Assembly (NCBI GenBank): GCA_023400235.1
Contig: JAEXFI010000035.1
Span: forward strand, 1 to 64,000
Reading direction: 5' to 3'
Length of the DNA: 64,000 nucleotides
Source of the DNA: Bacillota bacterium
GTDB taxonomy: Bacteria; Bacillota; Clostridia; Acetivibrionales; DSM-1351
A program made the translations under genes and the position numbers. The notes under the pieces were generated by a model that was given only the letters and a program-made list of their open reading frames with translations, was not told the DNA's origin and ran no database searches. Positions 36,221-44,771 of the stretch are shown here, in pieces (positions within the stretch are counted from its first letter, which is position 1; the number at the start of each line of letters is the position of its first letter).

Positions 36221-36994
36221 ATGGTTGAAGTAAAAAAGGAAGAGATGGATAAGCTGGCACCGCTTTTTCAGGGTTGGGACGAAACTCCCATATGGTCCTG
36301 CCTTCAGGGATATATGGGTAGGGCCTGGGCCCATGAAAGTTCGGAAAAGCCCCAGGCTGCCCAGATAATAACCGGCGATTTATGCTTTTTTGCCGGGGAG
36401 CCTGATGACCAGCTAATTAAAAATATACCTGGAGACTTCCCCTCCCAATACTTACTGATGATACCGGAAAATCACAAGTGGGCTGCCGGGATTGAAAGAA
36501 TATACCAGAATAGATATGAAAGGTTCATGAGGTATGCCATAAAGAAGGAGCCGGGTATATTTGACCGGAAAAGGCTGGAAGGCTATATTCAAAACCTTTC
36601 GCCGGAGTATGCCATTAAAAGTATTGATGAGGAAATATACATAAAAACAGGGCAGGTAAGCTGGTCAAAGGACTTATGCTCACAATTTCCAACCTATGAA
36701 GACTATAAAAAATATGGCCTGGGCTTTGTGGCTTTTCACGGTGACGAGTTGGTTTCAGGGGCTTCCTCCTATACCGTTTACAGTGGAGGTATAGAAATAG
36801 AGATAGATACCAGGGAGGATTACAGGCGTAAGGGACTGGCTCTTGCATGTGCTGCAAGCTTGATACTGGAATGCCTTGACAGAAAGCTGTATCCTAGTTG
36901 GGATGCCGCCAACAGGGAATCTGTGGCCTTGTCAGAAAAGCTGGGGTATAGCTTTGACAGGGAATATGTAACCTATTCGATTGCTGTCAGGTGA
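36221..36994 (+). CDS. GNAT acetyltransferase (PF12746-like), 257 aa
   Basis: The C-terminal GNAT fold shows EIEIDTREDYRRKGLALACA near residue 185, which includes the acetyl-CoA pyrophosphate-binding R-x-x-G-x-A segment, and ANRESVALSEKLGYSFDREY as the closing motif. The N-terminal 130 residues are the extra domain of the GNAT_acetyltr_2 group. The acceptor substrate is unknown. GGAGGG lies about ten bases before ATG 36221. It is probably co-transcribed with mnmA. Confidence 0.8.
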   Translation: MVEVKKEEMDKLAPLFQGWDETPIWSCLQGYMGRAWAHESSEKPQAAQIITGDLCFFAGEPDDQLIKNIPGDFPSQYLLMIPENHKWAAGIERIYQNRYERFMRYAIKKEPGIFDRKRLEGYIQNLSPEYAIKSIDEEIYIKTGQVSWSKDLCSQFPTYEDYKKYGLGFVAFHGDELVSGASSYTVYSGGIEIEIDTREDYRRKGLALACAASLILECLDRKLYPSWDAANRESVALSEKLGYSFDREYVTYSIAVR

Positions 36995-37032
36995 AGAAGT
37001 GAAAACCGGCATAAAATAAAAAAAGCCTTGGG

Positions 37033-37167
37033 TCAGGAGGCTGTTTCACTTGTTTTCCGGGGGTTGCCGTGCTTGTCGCTGTCTGGATGTTTTTCAAAGA
37101 CATCAAAGGCTTCACTCAGGCAATCCTCAATAACGTCGGAATTTAGATACACGTTATTATTATTCAA
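37033..37167 (-). CDS. small acidic protein, 44 aa
   Basis: A short gene on the reverse strand. It starts at TTG 37167 with AAGGTG six bases upstream, and begins NNNNVYLNSDVIEDCLSEAF. The rest is charged and polar (FEKHPDSDKHGNPRK). A T-rich run follows its stop. It has no signal peptide or membrane helix, and I do not recognise the family. It is convergent with the GNAT gene. The AT-rich DNA from 37168 to 37310 probably holds its promoter. Confidence 0.45.
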   Translation of the reverse strand: MNNNNVYLNSDVIEDCLSEAFDVFEKHPDSDKHGNPRKTSETAS

Positions 37168-37310
37168 TTTTCTCACCTTCTTTCAACTACAATATTAACT
37201 ATATACCTATTTACGTATAATATCAATACCAATTTATGTTAAGTTTCCATTACATAGGTAAATAATAATTAACTTAGCTGGGTATTTCAGGGGTACGGGA
37301 GTCAGGGAGC

Positions 37311-37330
37311 GGCAGTCAGGCTGCCTTTTT
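37311..37330 (+). terminator. short terminator-like hairpin
   Basis: GGCAG TCAGG CTGCC is followed by TTTTT. The stem is only five bases, and no forward gene lies close upstream. Confidence 0.35.
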
Positions 37331-37386
37331 GTCTGTTTACTTTGTTTAGCGGCACGGCACAGGCACGGTACAGCCCGATTAATGGG

Positions 37387-38184
37387 CTACAGTGCTTCAA
37401 ACACCGGCTTTCGTTTTTCAAAATGCATGGTATATTTAAAGCCTATGTCCTTAAGAATTTGGGCAGCCTCCCGGAAGCTGTGCCCCAGGTGCTCCGTAAA
37501 ATGAGAATCCGAGCCTATTGTAATGATTTCTCCACCCAGCTCAAAATATCTCCTGAACACATCATAACCTGGAAGGGGCTGCTGCAAGTCAGAGCGGAGT
37601 CCGGAGGTGTTGAGCTCAATACCTTTTCCTTTGACTATTACAGCCCTTAGTATCAAGTCCAGGAGGTCACTGTAATCGGCGTATCTCAGGGGTTTGTCCT
37701 CAAAATCACCATATCGGGCAGCGTAACCTATATGACCTATAATGTCATAGTTGTCGTATGCGTTTACCGACAGCAGGATTTCCTTCAGGTAACGCTCATA
37801 GGACTGCTGCTGGGAGCGGCCTCTGAAAAATGCACCGGTATAAGGGTCCATATGGTCTATTATGTGAACGGAATTAATAACAAAATCGAAGGGGTGCCTG
37901 GTAATCACCTGGTCTATTCTGTGGGTAACCTGGGGCTGGAAACCCATCTCAACACCTATGAGGACGTCTAGCCTTCCCTTCCATCTATCCTTAAGTCCGC
38001 AGAAAACCTGAAAATAATTTTCATAGTCAATCAGGAAGCTTTCATCAAAGTCCGGGTAGTCATAATCCACATGGTCTGTAAATACAATGCCAGTGAGGCC
38101 TATTTCCACTGCATGGCTACAGGCTGCTTCCGCATCCATTTTTGAATCTGTGGAAAATTTTGAATGAATATGATTGTCATACAT
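37387..38184 (-). CDS. PHP-domain histidinol-phosphatase, 265 aa
   Basis: PHP superfamily hydrolase of the HisJ/HisK type, which removes phosphate from L-histidinol phosphate. Metal-binding motifs are YDNHIHSKFSTDS at the N-terminus, FTDHVDYDYPD near residue 35, GVEMGFQP near 78, NSVHIID near 105, GHIGYAARYG near 150, and TIGSDSHFTEHLG near 225. AAAGGAG lies ahead of ATG 38184. No other his gene is nearby, so the exact substrate is inferred from the family. Confidence 0.85.
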   Translation of the reverse strand: MYDNHIHSKFSTDSKMDAEAACSHAVEIGLTGIVFTDHVDYDYPDFDESFLIDYENYFQVFCGLKDRWKGRLDVLIGVEMGFQPQVTHRIDQVITRHPFDFVINSVHIIDHMDPYTGAFFRGRSQQQSYERYLKEILLSVNAYDNYDIIGHIGYAARYGDFEDKPLRYADYSDLLDLILRAVIVKGKGIELNTSGLRSDLQQPLPGYDVFRRYFELGGEIITIGSDSHFTEHLGHSFREAAQILKDIGFKYTMHFEKRKPVFEAL

Positions 38185-38329
38185 TGTAACTTTCTCCTTT
38201 GATAAGTATAATTAAAACTGAATAAATCATTCAATCTGTTTTATTTGTATAATGATTTGGATATCTTAATATATGGAAAGCAATATTGCTTTAATATTAT
38301 CAACTTTTTAATATTAAGTCAAAAATAAT

Positions 38330-38371
38330 GAGAGCGAGCATGCCGACTATGCATGCGGACGGGAGAGTGTC
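38330..38371 (+). repeat. diverged family A-like leader module before the aminopeptidase
   Basis: Hairpin arms GCATGC (38339-38344 and 38352-38357) lie just before GGACGGGAGAG and the ATG. Its 18-base 3' part matches 13 bases of family A copy 2. An overlapping frame from ATG 38329 reads MRASMPTMHADGRVS, reminiscent of the family A peptide end. Confidence 0.35.
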
Positions 38372-39808
38372 ATGGGTGAAGAAAAGTCACAGGGAGAATT
38401 GCTGAAGGAAAAATTGTCCTATGAAACAAAAAATGCCTGGGAGCATGGTGAAAATGAGATACGCAAGGCCTACGACCTTTGTGAAAATTATAAGGCATAC
38501 CTTGATAAAGGTAAGACAGAAAGAGAATTTGCCTCAGTTGTTGAAAAGGAACTGGTCAAAAATGGTTATGAAAACCTGCAGCTTTTATATAAGCAGGGCA
38601 AAAAAATAAAAAAGGGCGCCAAGGTTTATTACATAAATAAACATAAGGCGGTTGCATTTGCTGTTGTGGGCGAAAAGCCGGTTGCAGACGGAATCAACAT
38701 GGTGGGTGCTCATATTGATTCTCCCAGAATAGATATAAAGCAAAATCCATTGTATGAGGATTCGGGACTTGTTCTGCTTAAAACTCACTATTACGGGGGA
38801 ATCAAGAAATATCAGTGGGTAGCCATTCCATTTTCTCTTCACGGCGTAGTTGTCAGGGCGGATGGAACTAAAATTGACATTTGTATAGGAGAGGATGAAA
38901 ACGATCCTGTTTTTACAATAACCGACCTGCTGCCACACCTGGCCCAGGATCAGATGCAGAAGAAGGCCACCGAAGTTGTAACCGGTGAGGGCCTGAATCT
39001 TCTGCTGGGGTCCAGACCCTTCAACGACAAAAAGCTTAAGGACAAAATAAAGCTTAATATATTAAAGCTTCTGAACGAAAAATACGGCATTGTGGAGGAG
39101 GACTTTCTCTCAGCCGAGCTTGAAGCTGTTCCTGCATTTAAAGCCAGGGATATAGGCCTTGACAGAAGTATGATCGGAGCTTATGGACAGGACGACCGTG
39201 TTTGCGCTTTTACCTGTGTTCAGGCCATGCTGGATGCAAAACCTGTTGCACGGACGGCACTGTGCATACTCACTGACAAGGAGGAAATAGGCAGCACCGG
39301 AAACACAGGGGCACAATCCAATTTTCTCAAAAGCTTCATATCAAAACTGCTATATCTCACCACCGACAATTATTCGGATGTTCTGCTCAATCAATGCCTT
39401 GAAAATTCTCATATGCTTTCGGCAGATGTGAATCCGGGTGTTGATCCCTCATATCAGGAGGTATACGAGAAAAGAAATGCTTCATACCTGGGAAATGGAG
39501 TAGTTGTTCAGAAATATACCGGCTCCAGAGGGAAGTATGATGCCAGCGATGCCAGTGCTGAAATGATGGGCCTGATAAGAAGGCTGTTCAACGAAAAGGG
39601 CATAATATGGCATACTGCCGAGCTTGGAAAGGTGGACCAGGGAGGTGGAGGTACCATAGCGCAGTATGTTGCGAACCTTGGGGTTGAAGTTCTTGACTGC
39701 GGAGTACCGATTTTGTCAATGCACTCTCCTGTGGAGGTTACCAGCAAAATAGACGTTTTAATGTGCTACAAGGCCATGCAGGCTTTTCTTGAAAGCAATC
39801 CGGTGTAA
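38372..39808 (+). CDS. M18-family aminopeptidase, 478 aa
   Basis: Zinc aminopeptidase of the M18 family (aspartyl aminopeptidase/aminopeptidase I). The metal and active-site segments are NMVGAHIDSPRIDIKQ near residue 110, AYGQDDRVCAFTCV near 270, CILTDKEEIGSTGNTGAQS near 298, SADVNPGVDPSY near 350 and DQGGGGTIAQYVANLG near 427. The length is typical. It is cytoplasmic and trims peptides from the N-terminus. GGGAG lies before ATG 38372, and the leader carries a family A-like hairpin. Confidence 0.93.
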   Translation: MGEEKSQGELLKEKLSYETKNAWEHGENEIRKAYDLCENYKAYLDKGKTEREFASVVEKELVKNGYENLQLLYKQGKKIKKGAKVYYINKHKAVAFAVVGEKPVADGINMVGAHIDSPRIDIKQNPLYEDSGLVLLKTHYYGGIKKYQWVAIPFSLHGVVVRADGTKIDICIGEDENDPVFTITDLLPHLAQDQMQKKATEVVTGEGLNLLLGSRPFNDKKLKDKIKLNILKLLNEKYGIVEEDFLSAELEAVPAFKARDIGLDRSMIGAYGQDDRVCAFTCVQAMLDAKPVARTALCILTDKEEIGSTGNTGAQSNFLKSFISKLLYLTTDNYSDVLLNQCLENSHMLSADVNPGVDPSYQEVYEKRNASYLGNGVVVQKYTGSRGKYDASDASAEMMGLIRRLFNEKGIIWHTAELGKVDQGGGGTIAQYVANLGVEVLDCGVPILSMHSPVEVTSKIDVLMCYKAMQAFLESNPV

Positions 39809-39941
39809 CGGCGTATATAGAAGAGATTGCCTTAAAGGAGCTTGTATTTTTGTATAATATATATGAGAGAATAAATATGAACCTCACATTTAGTCTGTAG
39901 AAAATGGCTTGGCTAGGATCGTATAAAAAAGGGAGAAGCAA

Positions 39942-40802
39942 ATGATTAAATTCGGACCCTCAGGAAATTCCGACAGTTTTTATGAACAAGGCTACAAAGC
40001 CTCTTCACAAATGCCGTCATGGTTGGCTGCAATGGGGCTGGAGGCGTATGAATATTCCTGCAGCAAAGGTGTCAAGGTTGGAGAAGCTACCGCCAGGGAA
40101 ATTGGACTGCAGGCGGCAGAAAATAATATATTTTTGAGCATTCACGCCCCATACTATATTAATATGTCCAGTGAAGAGGCGGAAAAAAGGGAAAACTCCA
40201 AAAGGTACATTCTGCAAACCCTGCAGGTTGCAAGATGGATGGGAGCCAGGAGAATTGTGGTGCATACCGGCTCCTGCAGCAAAATAACCAGAGCAGCTGC
40301 TCTGAGTCAGGCATTGGTGGTTCTGGCTGAGACTGTTGAGCTATCTGACGCTGCCGGCTTTGGAGATATACACATTTGTCCGGAGGTGCTGGGAAAGCAG
40401 AACCAGTTGGGTACTGTGGAGGAGATACTGGAAATGTGCAAGGTTGACGAAAGGATCATTCCTACTATAGATTTCGGACACGTGCATGCCCGGGGACTGG
40501 GAAGCCTGAATTCGGAAGAGGACTTTGCTGCGGTTATGGATATGATAGAAAACTACATCGGAAAAGAGAGAGCAAGAAGAATACATTGCCATTTCAGCAG
40601 GATTGAGTTTTCAAAGGGAGGAGAAAAACGGCACTGGAATTTCTCCGACAAGCAGTATGGGCCGGAATTTGAGCATTTTGCCCCAATTCTTGTGAAAAGG
40701 AGAATGGAGCCGGTAATAATATGCGAGTCAAGGGGGATGATGGCAGAAGATGCCGTTGCCTTGAAAAAGATATATATGGAAGCAAGAGAAAAGTATGAAT
40801 AG
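39942..40802 (+). CDS. endonuclease IV-like TIM-barrel protein, 286 aa
   Basis: An AP endonuclease 2/xylose isomerase-like TIM barrel. Candidate zinc ligands follow the Nfo order: LSIHAPYYIN near residue 67, RIVVHTGSCS near 105, PEVLGKQNQLGT near 148, DFGHVHARGLG near 178, CHFSRIEFSKGGEKRH near 213 and ICESRG near 263. It may cut DNA at abasic sites, as Nfo does, but the clostridial subgroup is often annotated only as sugar phosphate isomerase-like. A 13-codon frame (39904-39945) ends in an ATGA overlap with its start. Confidence 0.75.
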   Translation: MIKFGPSGNSDSFYEQGYKASSQMPSWLAAMGLEAYEYSCSKGVKVGEATAREIGLQAAENNIFLSIHAPYYINMSSEEAEKRENSKRYILQTLQVARWMGARRIVVHTGSCSKITRAAALSQALVVLAETVELSDAAGFGDIHICPEVLGKQNQLGTVEEILEMCKVDERIIPTIDFGHVHARGLGSLNSEEDFAAVMDMIENYIGKERARRIHCHFSRIEFSKGGEKRHWNFSDKQYGPEFEHFAPILVKRRMEPVIICESRGMMAEDAVALKKIYMEAREKYE

Positions 40803-40834
40803 CGAGGAAATACTATTTTTAAAGGGAGGTTAAC

Positions 40835-41263
40835 ATGAAAAAAGTATTGGTGATAAACGGGCCAAATCTAAATTTGCTGGGAGTCCGTGAAAAGGGTGTT
40901 TATGGAAGCGAAACTTTGCTGGATATAGCCAAGTCGGTAAATATAACTTCTGAACAGTTGGGACTAGAGACGGATTTTATACAGAGCAATCACGAGGGGG
41001 AAATCATTGATAAGCTTCATGCTGCCAGGGAAGTATATGACTGCATTGTAATAAACGCAGGTGCCTACACCCATTACAGCATTGCAATCAGAGATGCAAT
41101 CAAGGCCATAGAGCTCCCAACAATAGAAATCCATCTTTCAAACATACATAGCAGAGAAGAATTCAGAAACACCTCTGTAATTGCCCCGGTGTGTGTGGGC
41201 CAAATCTGCGGTTTTGGTAAAATGAGCTACATCCTTGCACTGCATGCTGCGGCAAATCTGTAG
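40835..41263 (+). CDS. aroQ: type II 3-dehydroquinate dehydratase, 142 aa
   Basis: Third step of the shikimate pathway. Family motifs are LVINGPNLNLLGVREKGVYG (N-terminal loop with the active-site Tyr), DFIQSNHEGEIIDKLH, VINAGAYTHYSIAIRDA with the catalytic His partner region, and IEIHLSNIHSREEFR. Size and order are typical. The ribosome binding site AAAGGGAGG precedes ATG 40835, 33 bases after the preceding gene. No other aro gene lies in the window. Confidence 0.96.
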   Translation: MKKVLVINGPNLNLLGVREKGVYGSETLLDIAKSVNITSEQLGLETDFIQSNHEGEIIDKLHAAREVYDCIVINAGAYTHYSIAIRDAIKAIELPTIEIHLSNIHSREEFRNTSVIAPVCVGQICGFGKMSYILALHAAANL

Positions 41264-41362
41264 TCAGGTTCATGGGCAATAGAGCAGAATAAATATTAAA
41301 AATGTAGAATAAAAATAATTTGATTTGATTTATAAATAATGGGGAACTTAGGAGGCAGTTAA

Positions 41363-42448
41363 ATGTTTAATGCAGAAAATCTCAATAACAGATTGGGCGG
41401 GTTCAGGACCAGATTGGCGGAATTGCACCTTGAGGCGGCTTTGATTACTAAAAGGGAAAGCTATATGTATCTGTCGGGTTTTACAGGGACCTCAGCAAAT
41501 CTGCTGATTACCTCTAAAAAAGCCTATCTGCTCACAGATTTCAGATATATGGAGCAAGCCTCCAGCCAGGCACCGCTGTTTGAAATAATTCAGCACAAGC
41601 CGGACATAAATGATACTATCAGCGAGCTGGTGAACTCGGAGCAGGTAAGGAACCTGGGCTTTGAGGACCACGCTGTCAGCTTTTCTGCCGGAAGGGTACT
41701 CTCTGACAGGTTTAAGGCTGTGGAATTCAAAGGCATGGGCCTTACTGTGGACGAGATGAGGAGCATTAAGGACGAGCAGGAAATTGAAATCATAGCTAAA
41801 GCGGTAAAAATTGCTGACGATGCATTAATGCAGGTCCTGCCCTTAATAAAACCGGGAATAACCGAGCTTGATGTGGCAGCGGAGCTTGAGTATAAAATGA
41901 AAAAACTTGGAGCAGCGGGGCCGTCCTTTGAAACAATAGTTGCATCGGGTTTGAGATCGTCAATGCCACATGGTGTGGCATCCGATAAAAAGCTGGAACT
42001 GGGTGACGCCATCACCATAGATTTCGGGGCATTATACAACCATTATTGTTCAGACATAACAAGGACGGTTTTTCTTGGACAGCCGGACAAAAGGCTCGTA
42101 GACATTTACAATATTGTGCTGGAGGCCCAGCTCACTTCCGAAAGAGGAGCCATAAGGGGAAGAACAGGAAGAGAGGTGGACAGGATAGCCCGGGATATCA
42201 TATACGGCAAGGGCTACGAGGGCAAATTCGGACATGGCCTGGGACATGGTGTGGGACTGGAAATCCATGAAAGTCCGAGACTGTCAATGGGCGGAGACAA
42301 GGTGCTGGAAAACAGGATGGCTGTGACTGTTGAACCGGGGATATATGTTGAGGGCATAGGCGGAGTCAGGATTGAAGATACGATTATTATTCGGGATGAC
42401 AAGCCCCAGATATTGACTCAGGCACCGAAAGAAATAATTATACTGTGA
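41363..42448 (+). CDS. M24-family Xaa-Pro peptidase, 361 aa
   Basis: A creatinase-like N-terminal domain (about 1-125) is followed by the pita-bread fold. Metal ligands are visible: the two Asp in ITIDFGALYNHYCSDITRT near residue 218, His in GHGLGHGVGLEIHE near 293, Glu in VTVEPGIYVEG near 325 and Glu in GVRIEDTIII near 340. It cleaves X-Pro bonds. The order aroQ, peptidase, efp is common in Firmicutes. GGAGG lies ahead of ATG 41363. Confidence 0.93.
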   Translation: MFNAENLNNRLGGFRTRLAELHLEAALITKRESYMYLSGFTGTSANLLITSKKAYLLTDFRYMEQASSQAPLFEIIQHKPDINDTISELVNSEQVRNLGFEDHAVSFSAGRVLSDRFKAVEFKGMGLTVDEMRSIKDEQEIEIIAKAVKIADDALMQVLPLIKPGITELDVAAELEYKMKKLGAAGPSFETIVASGLRSSMPHGVASDKKLELGDAITIDFGALYNHYCSDITRTVFLGQPDKRLVDIYNIVLEAQLTSERGAIRGRTGREVDRIARDIIYGKGYEGKFGHGLGHGVGLEIHESPRLSMGGDKVLENRMAVTVEPGIYVEGIGGVRIEDTIIIRDDKPQILTQAPKEIIIL

Positions 42449-42631
42449 AGACCAGTTACTGCCAGGCTTTACGCCCAACCAAAATTGAAGCATCTGCTAT
42501 TAAATTGAAAATTTTTCTTGCCTAAACCGGAAAATTAATTTAATATAAACTAGGGTACAATTAAACATAAAGTTTTATGTTATTTATTAAATTTATAAAA
42601 TGTATATTTATTTATATCATGGAGGTAAGAT

Positions 42632-43195
42632 ATGATAGTTGCTGGTGATTTTAGAAACGGCGTAACTTTTGAGTTGGACAATAACATCTTTCAGATTATT
42701 GAATTCCAACACGTAAAACCTGGCAAAGGAGCTGCTTTTGTTAGAACAAAGATGAAAAATATAGTGACCGGAGCTACAGTTGAAAGAACCTTTAACCCAA
42801 CTGACAAAATGCCCAAGGCTCATATTGAAAGAAAAGATATGCAGTATCTTTATAACGATGGCGACTTGTACTACTTTATGGATGTTGAATCCTTTGAGCA
42901 GCTTCCTATTAACAAGTCTGCAATTGGGAATTCTCTTGATCTTGTAAAAGAAAACGATGTTGTGAGAATACTCTCACACAAGGGAAATGTTTTCGGTATA
43001 GAGCCTCCCACCTTTGTTGAGCTTGAGGTTACTCAGACAGATCCGGGCTTCAAGGGTGATACTGCTACAGGTGCCACAAAGCCAGCGACTGTTGAAACCG
43101 GTGCGGTTATAAAAGTGCCTCTTTTTGTTAATACTGGGGATGTAATCAGAATTGATACAAGAACAAATGACTATATGGAAAGAGTAAACAAATAA
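42632..43195 (+). CDS. efp: elongation factor P, 187 aa
   Basis: It relieves ribosome stalling at polyproline. The N-terminal KOW-like domain carries VKPGKGAAFVRTKMKN near residue 29; the Lys in PGKGA is the tip residue. The C-terminal OB domains end with GAVIKVPLFVNTGDVIRIDT. There is an extra Thr/Ala-rich stretch near residue 150. GGAGG lies before ATG 42632. Confidence 0.97.
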   Translation: MIVAGDFRNGVTFELDNNIFQIIEFQHVKPGKGAAFVRTKMKNIVTGATVERTFNPTDKMPKAHIERKDMQYLYNDGDLYYFMDVESFEQLPINKSAIGNSLDLVKENDVVRILSHKGNVFGIEPPTFVELEVTQTDPGFKGDTATGATKPATVETGAVIKVPLFVNTGDVIRIDTRTNDYMERVNK

Positions 43196-43227
43196 TAAAT
43201 TTTAGGAAAAACAGAGGAGGTAGGATT

Positions 43228-43650
43228 ATGAGTTATATTAGTGAGCGAGTTGCTTTCATAAAAGGCCTGGCAGAGGGTATGAAAATTGATGACTCTACAA
43301 ATGAAGGCAAGCTTTTAACTGCTGTCATTGATGTTCTGGATGATATTGCTCTTGCAATAGAAGATGTTGAAGAGATACAGGACGAAATGGGTGAGCAGGT
43401 TGATGGTATTGATGAGGATCTTGCCGAACTCGAAAAAATCGTATATGAACAAGAGGATGATATTGAATTCGAAGAGATCCAGTGTCCATACTGCGGTGAG
43501 GAAATTGAAGTTGATCTTGAGCTGATTGATGAGGATGCGGAAGCGATTGAGTGCCCTCACTGTCATCAAAAGATAGAACTTGAATGGGATTGTGATTGTG
43601 ATGATGATGAGTGTGACTGCGGCTGCGGTCATAAGCATGATGAAGAATAG
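43228..43650 (+). CDS. CD1247-type zinc-ribbon protein, 140 aa
   Basis: The N-terminal 60 residues (MSYISERVAFIKGLAEGM onward) match the CD1247 N-terminal domain known from clostridia. An acidic coiled-coil-like linker follows. A zinc ribbon is formed by CPYCGEE (near residue 86) and CPHCHQK (near 111). The end is a striking Cys/Asp/His tail (CDCDDDECDCGCGHKH). It is placed directly after efp and ends with a strong terminator. The function is unknown; the tail could bind metal. Confidence 0.75.
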   Translation: MSYISERVAFIKGLAEGMKIDDSTNEGKLLTAVIDVLDDIALAIEDVEEIQDEMGEQVDGIDEDLAELEKIVYEQEDDIEFEEIQCPYCGEEIEVDLELIDEDAEAIECPHCHQKIELEWDCDCDDDECDCGCGHKHDEE

Positions 43651-43703
43651 TCTTTAATAGTAAATAAATATGGGCTGAACGCCCGTGCCAATTGATTTGA
43701 TGA

Positions 43704-43733
43704 AGCTGCCGACTTTTTGCCGGCAGCTTTTTT
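43704..43733 (+). terminator. terminator after the efp transcript
   Basis: AGCTGCCG pairs with CGGCAGCT around ACTTTTTGC, with six T residues at the end. Confidence 0.85.
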
Positions 43734-43816
43734 ATGGTGCGCCGTGTATCCAGCAAAGCTGGAGCACACTTGCCGGTGCTGCTGAAAATTATAGCTAAAA
43801 TAAATTGTAGAATTGA

Positions 43817-43851
43817 TTGACACCTTAATACAATAAGTGTATTATTGTATT
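43817..43851 (+). promoter_or_regulatory. promoter with overlapping palindromic operator
   Basis: A perfect TTGACA (43817-43822), a 17-base gap and TATTAT (43840-43845). The palindrome AATACAATA / TATTGTATT (43827-43835 and 43843-43851) covers the spacer and the -10. The GntR-type protein of the same operon is the likely repressor. Further copies of the AATACAA half-site follow downstream. Confidence 0.7.
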
Positions 43852-43911
43852 AGGTGATTAATACAACAGTACAGTAATACAATATAAGATGCGAAAGGAG
43901 CAGGTGCCAAT

Positions 43912-44358
43912 ATGAAAAAAAGGCTTATGCTTTTAATTGTTGCATTGCTTACAATTTCCGTAATCTCAGGGTGTACCTATGGCAGTGGGTCTACAAGAGG
44001 CGCAGTGGAGTTCAATACATTTTCAAAAATGTCCATGTCCTATAAGAAATTCAGCGGCTATAAGACAGCCCTGGTCAAGGTTGGAAAAGGAGAAGCTGTT
44101 GAGGTCAGTGCAGCTATAGTTACCACAGAGGGGAAACTTGACATGAAAATCCTGAAAAAAGTTGAGCTAGGGGATGGGGAAAAAGCCGAGGGGAAAAAAG
44201 GTCAGGACAAAGAAGCCGTTTATCAAGGAACTGACCTGCCCACATCGGAATTCAAGGTAAAGCTGGATAAACCGGGCAGCTATGAGATCACTGTGGAAGG
44301 TGATGAGCATGAGGGCAGTTATAAGATAACCTGGGACAAAATAGACCTTGAGAAATAG
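43912..44358 (+). CDS. lipoprotein, 148 aa
   Basis: The lipobox TISVISGCTYG places the lipidated Cys near residue 21. The mature domain is about 125 residues of beta-type sequence with no known enzyme motif (EFKVKLDKPGSYEITVEG near the end suggests an Ig-like or C2-like sandwich). It is the first gene of a four-gene unit with a GntR regulator and an ABC exporter, so it may sense or bind what the exporter handles. AAAGGAG lies ahead of ATG 43912. Confidence 0.75.
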   Translation: MKKRLMLLIVALLTISVISGCTYGSGSTRGAVEFNTFSKMSMSYKKFSGYKTALVKVGKGEAVEVSAAIVTTEGKLDMKILKKVELGDGEKAEGKKGQDKEAVYQGTDLPTSEFKVKLDKPGSYEITVEGDEHEGSYKITWDKIDLEK

Positions 44359-44384
44359 CCGTATTCAGGAAAGGAGAGACTTAT

Positions 44385-44771
44385 ATGGCAAACGATTTTT
44401 CGTCAAACGTGCCTATTTACATCCAGATAATGAACGATGTAAAATTAAAAATTGTTTCGGGAGCCTGGGAGCCAGGGCAGCGCCTTCAGTCGGTAAGAGA
44501 CCTGGCAGTGGAGTTCTCGGTAAATCCAAACACCATGCAGAGGGCACTGTCGGAATTGGAACGGGATGGACTGCTTTACACCGAAAGGACTTCCGGAAGA
44601 TATGTATCTCAAGATCAGCAGAAAATCATAGAGGCAAGAAGCTCAATGGCCCGGCAATATACCGACAGTTATTACGATGCCATGGAAAAGCTGGGATATA
44701 AAAGGGATGAAGTTATTTATATAGTTACAAATAAGACAGACCTTATAAAGGGGGAAGGCAGTAATGAGTAA
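44385..44771 (+). CDS. YtrA-subfamily GntR regulator, 128 aa
   Basis: An N-terminal winged helix (PIYIQIMNDVKLKIVSGAWE, then QRLQSVRDLAVEFSVNPNTM and RALSELERDGLLYTERTSGR) with only a short C-terminal dimerisation tail, typical of the YtrA subgroup. These usually repress their own ABC transporter operon. Its likely site is the palindrome at 43827-43851, over the operon promoter. The coding end overlaps the ATPase gene by eight bases. Confidence 0.88.
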   Translation: MANDFSSNVPIYIQIMNDVKLKIVSGAWEPGQRLQSVRDLAVEFSVNPNTMQRALSELERDGLLYTERTSGRYVSQDQQKIIEARSSMARQYTDSYYDAMEKLGYKRDEVIYIVTNKTDLIKGEGSNE

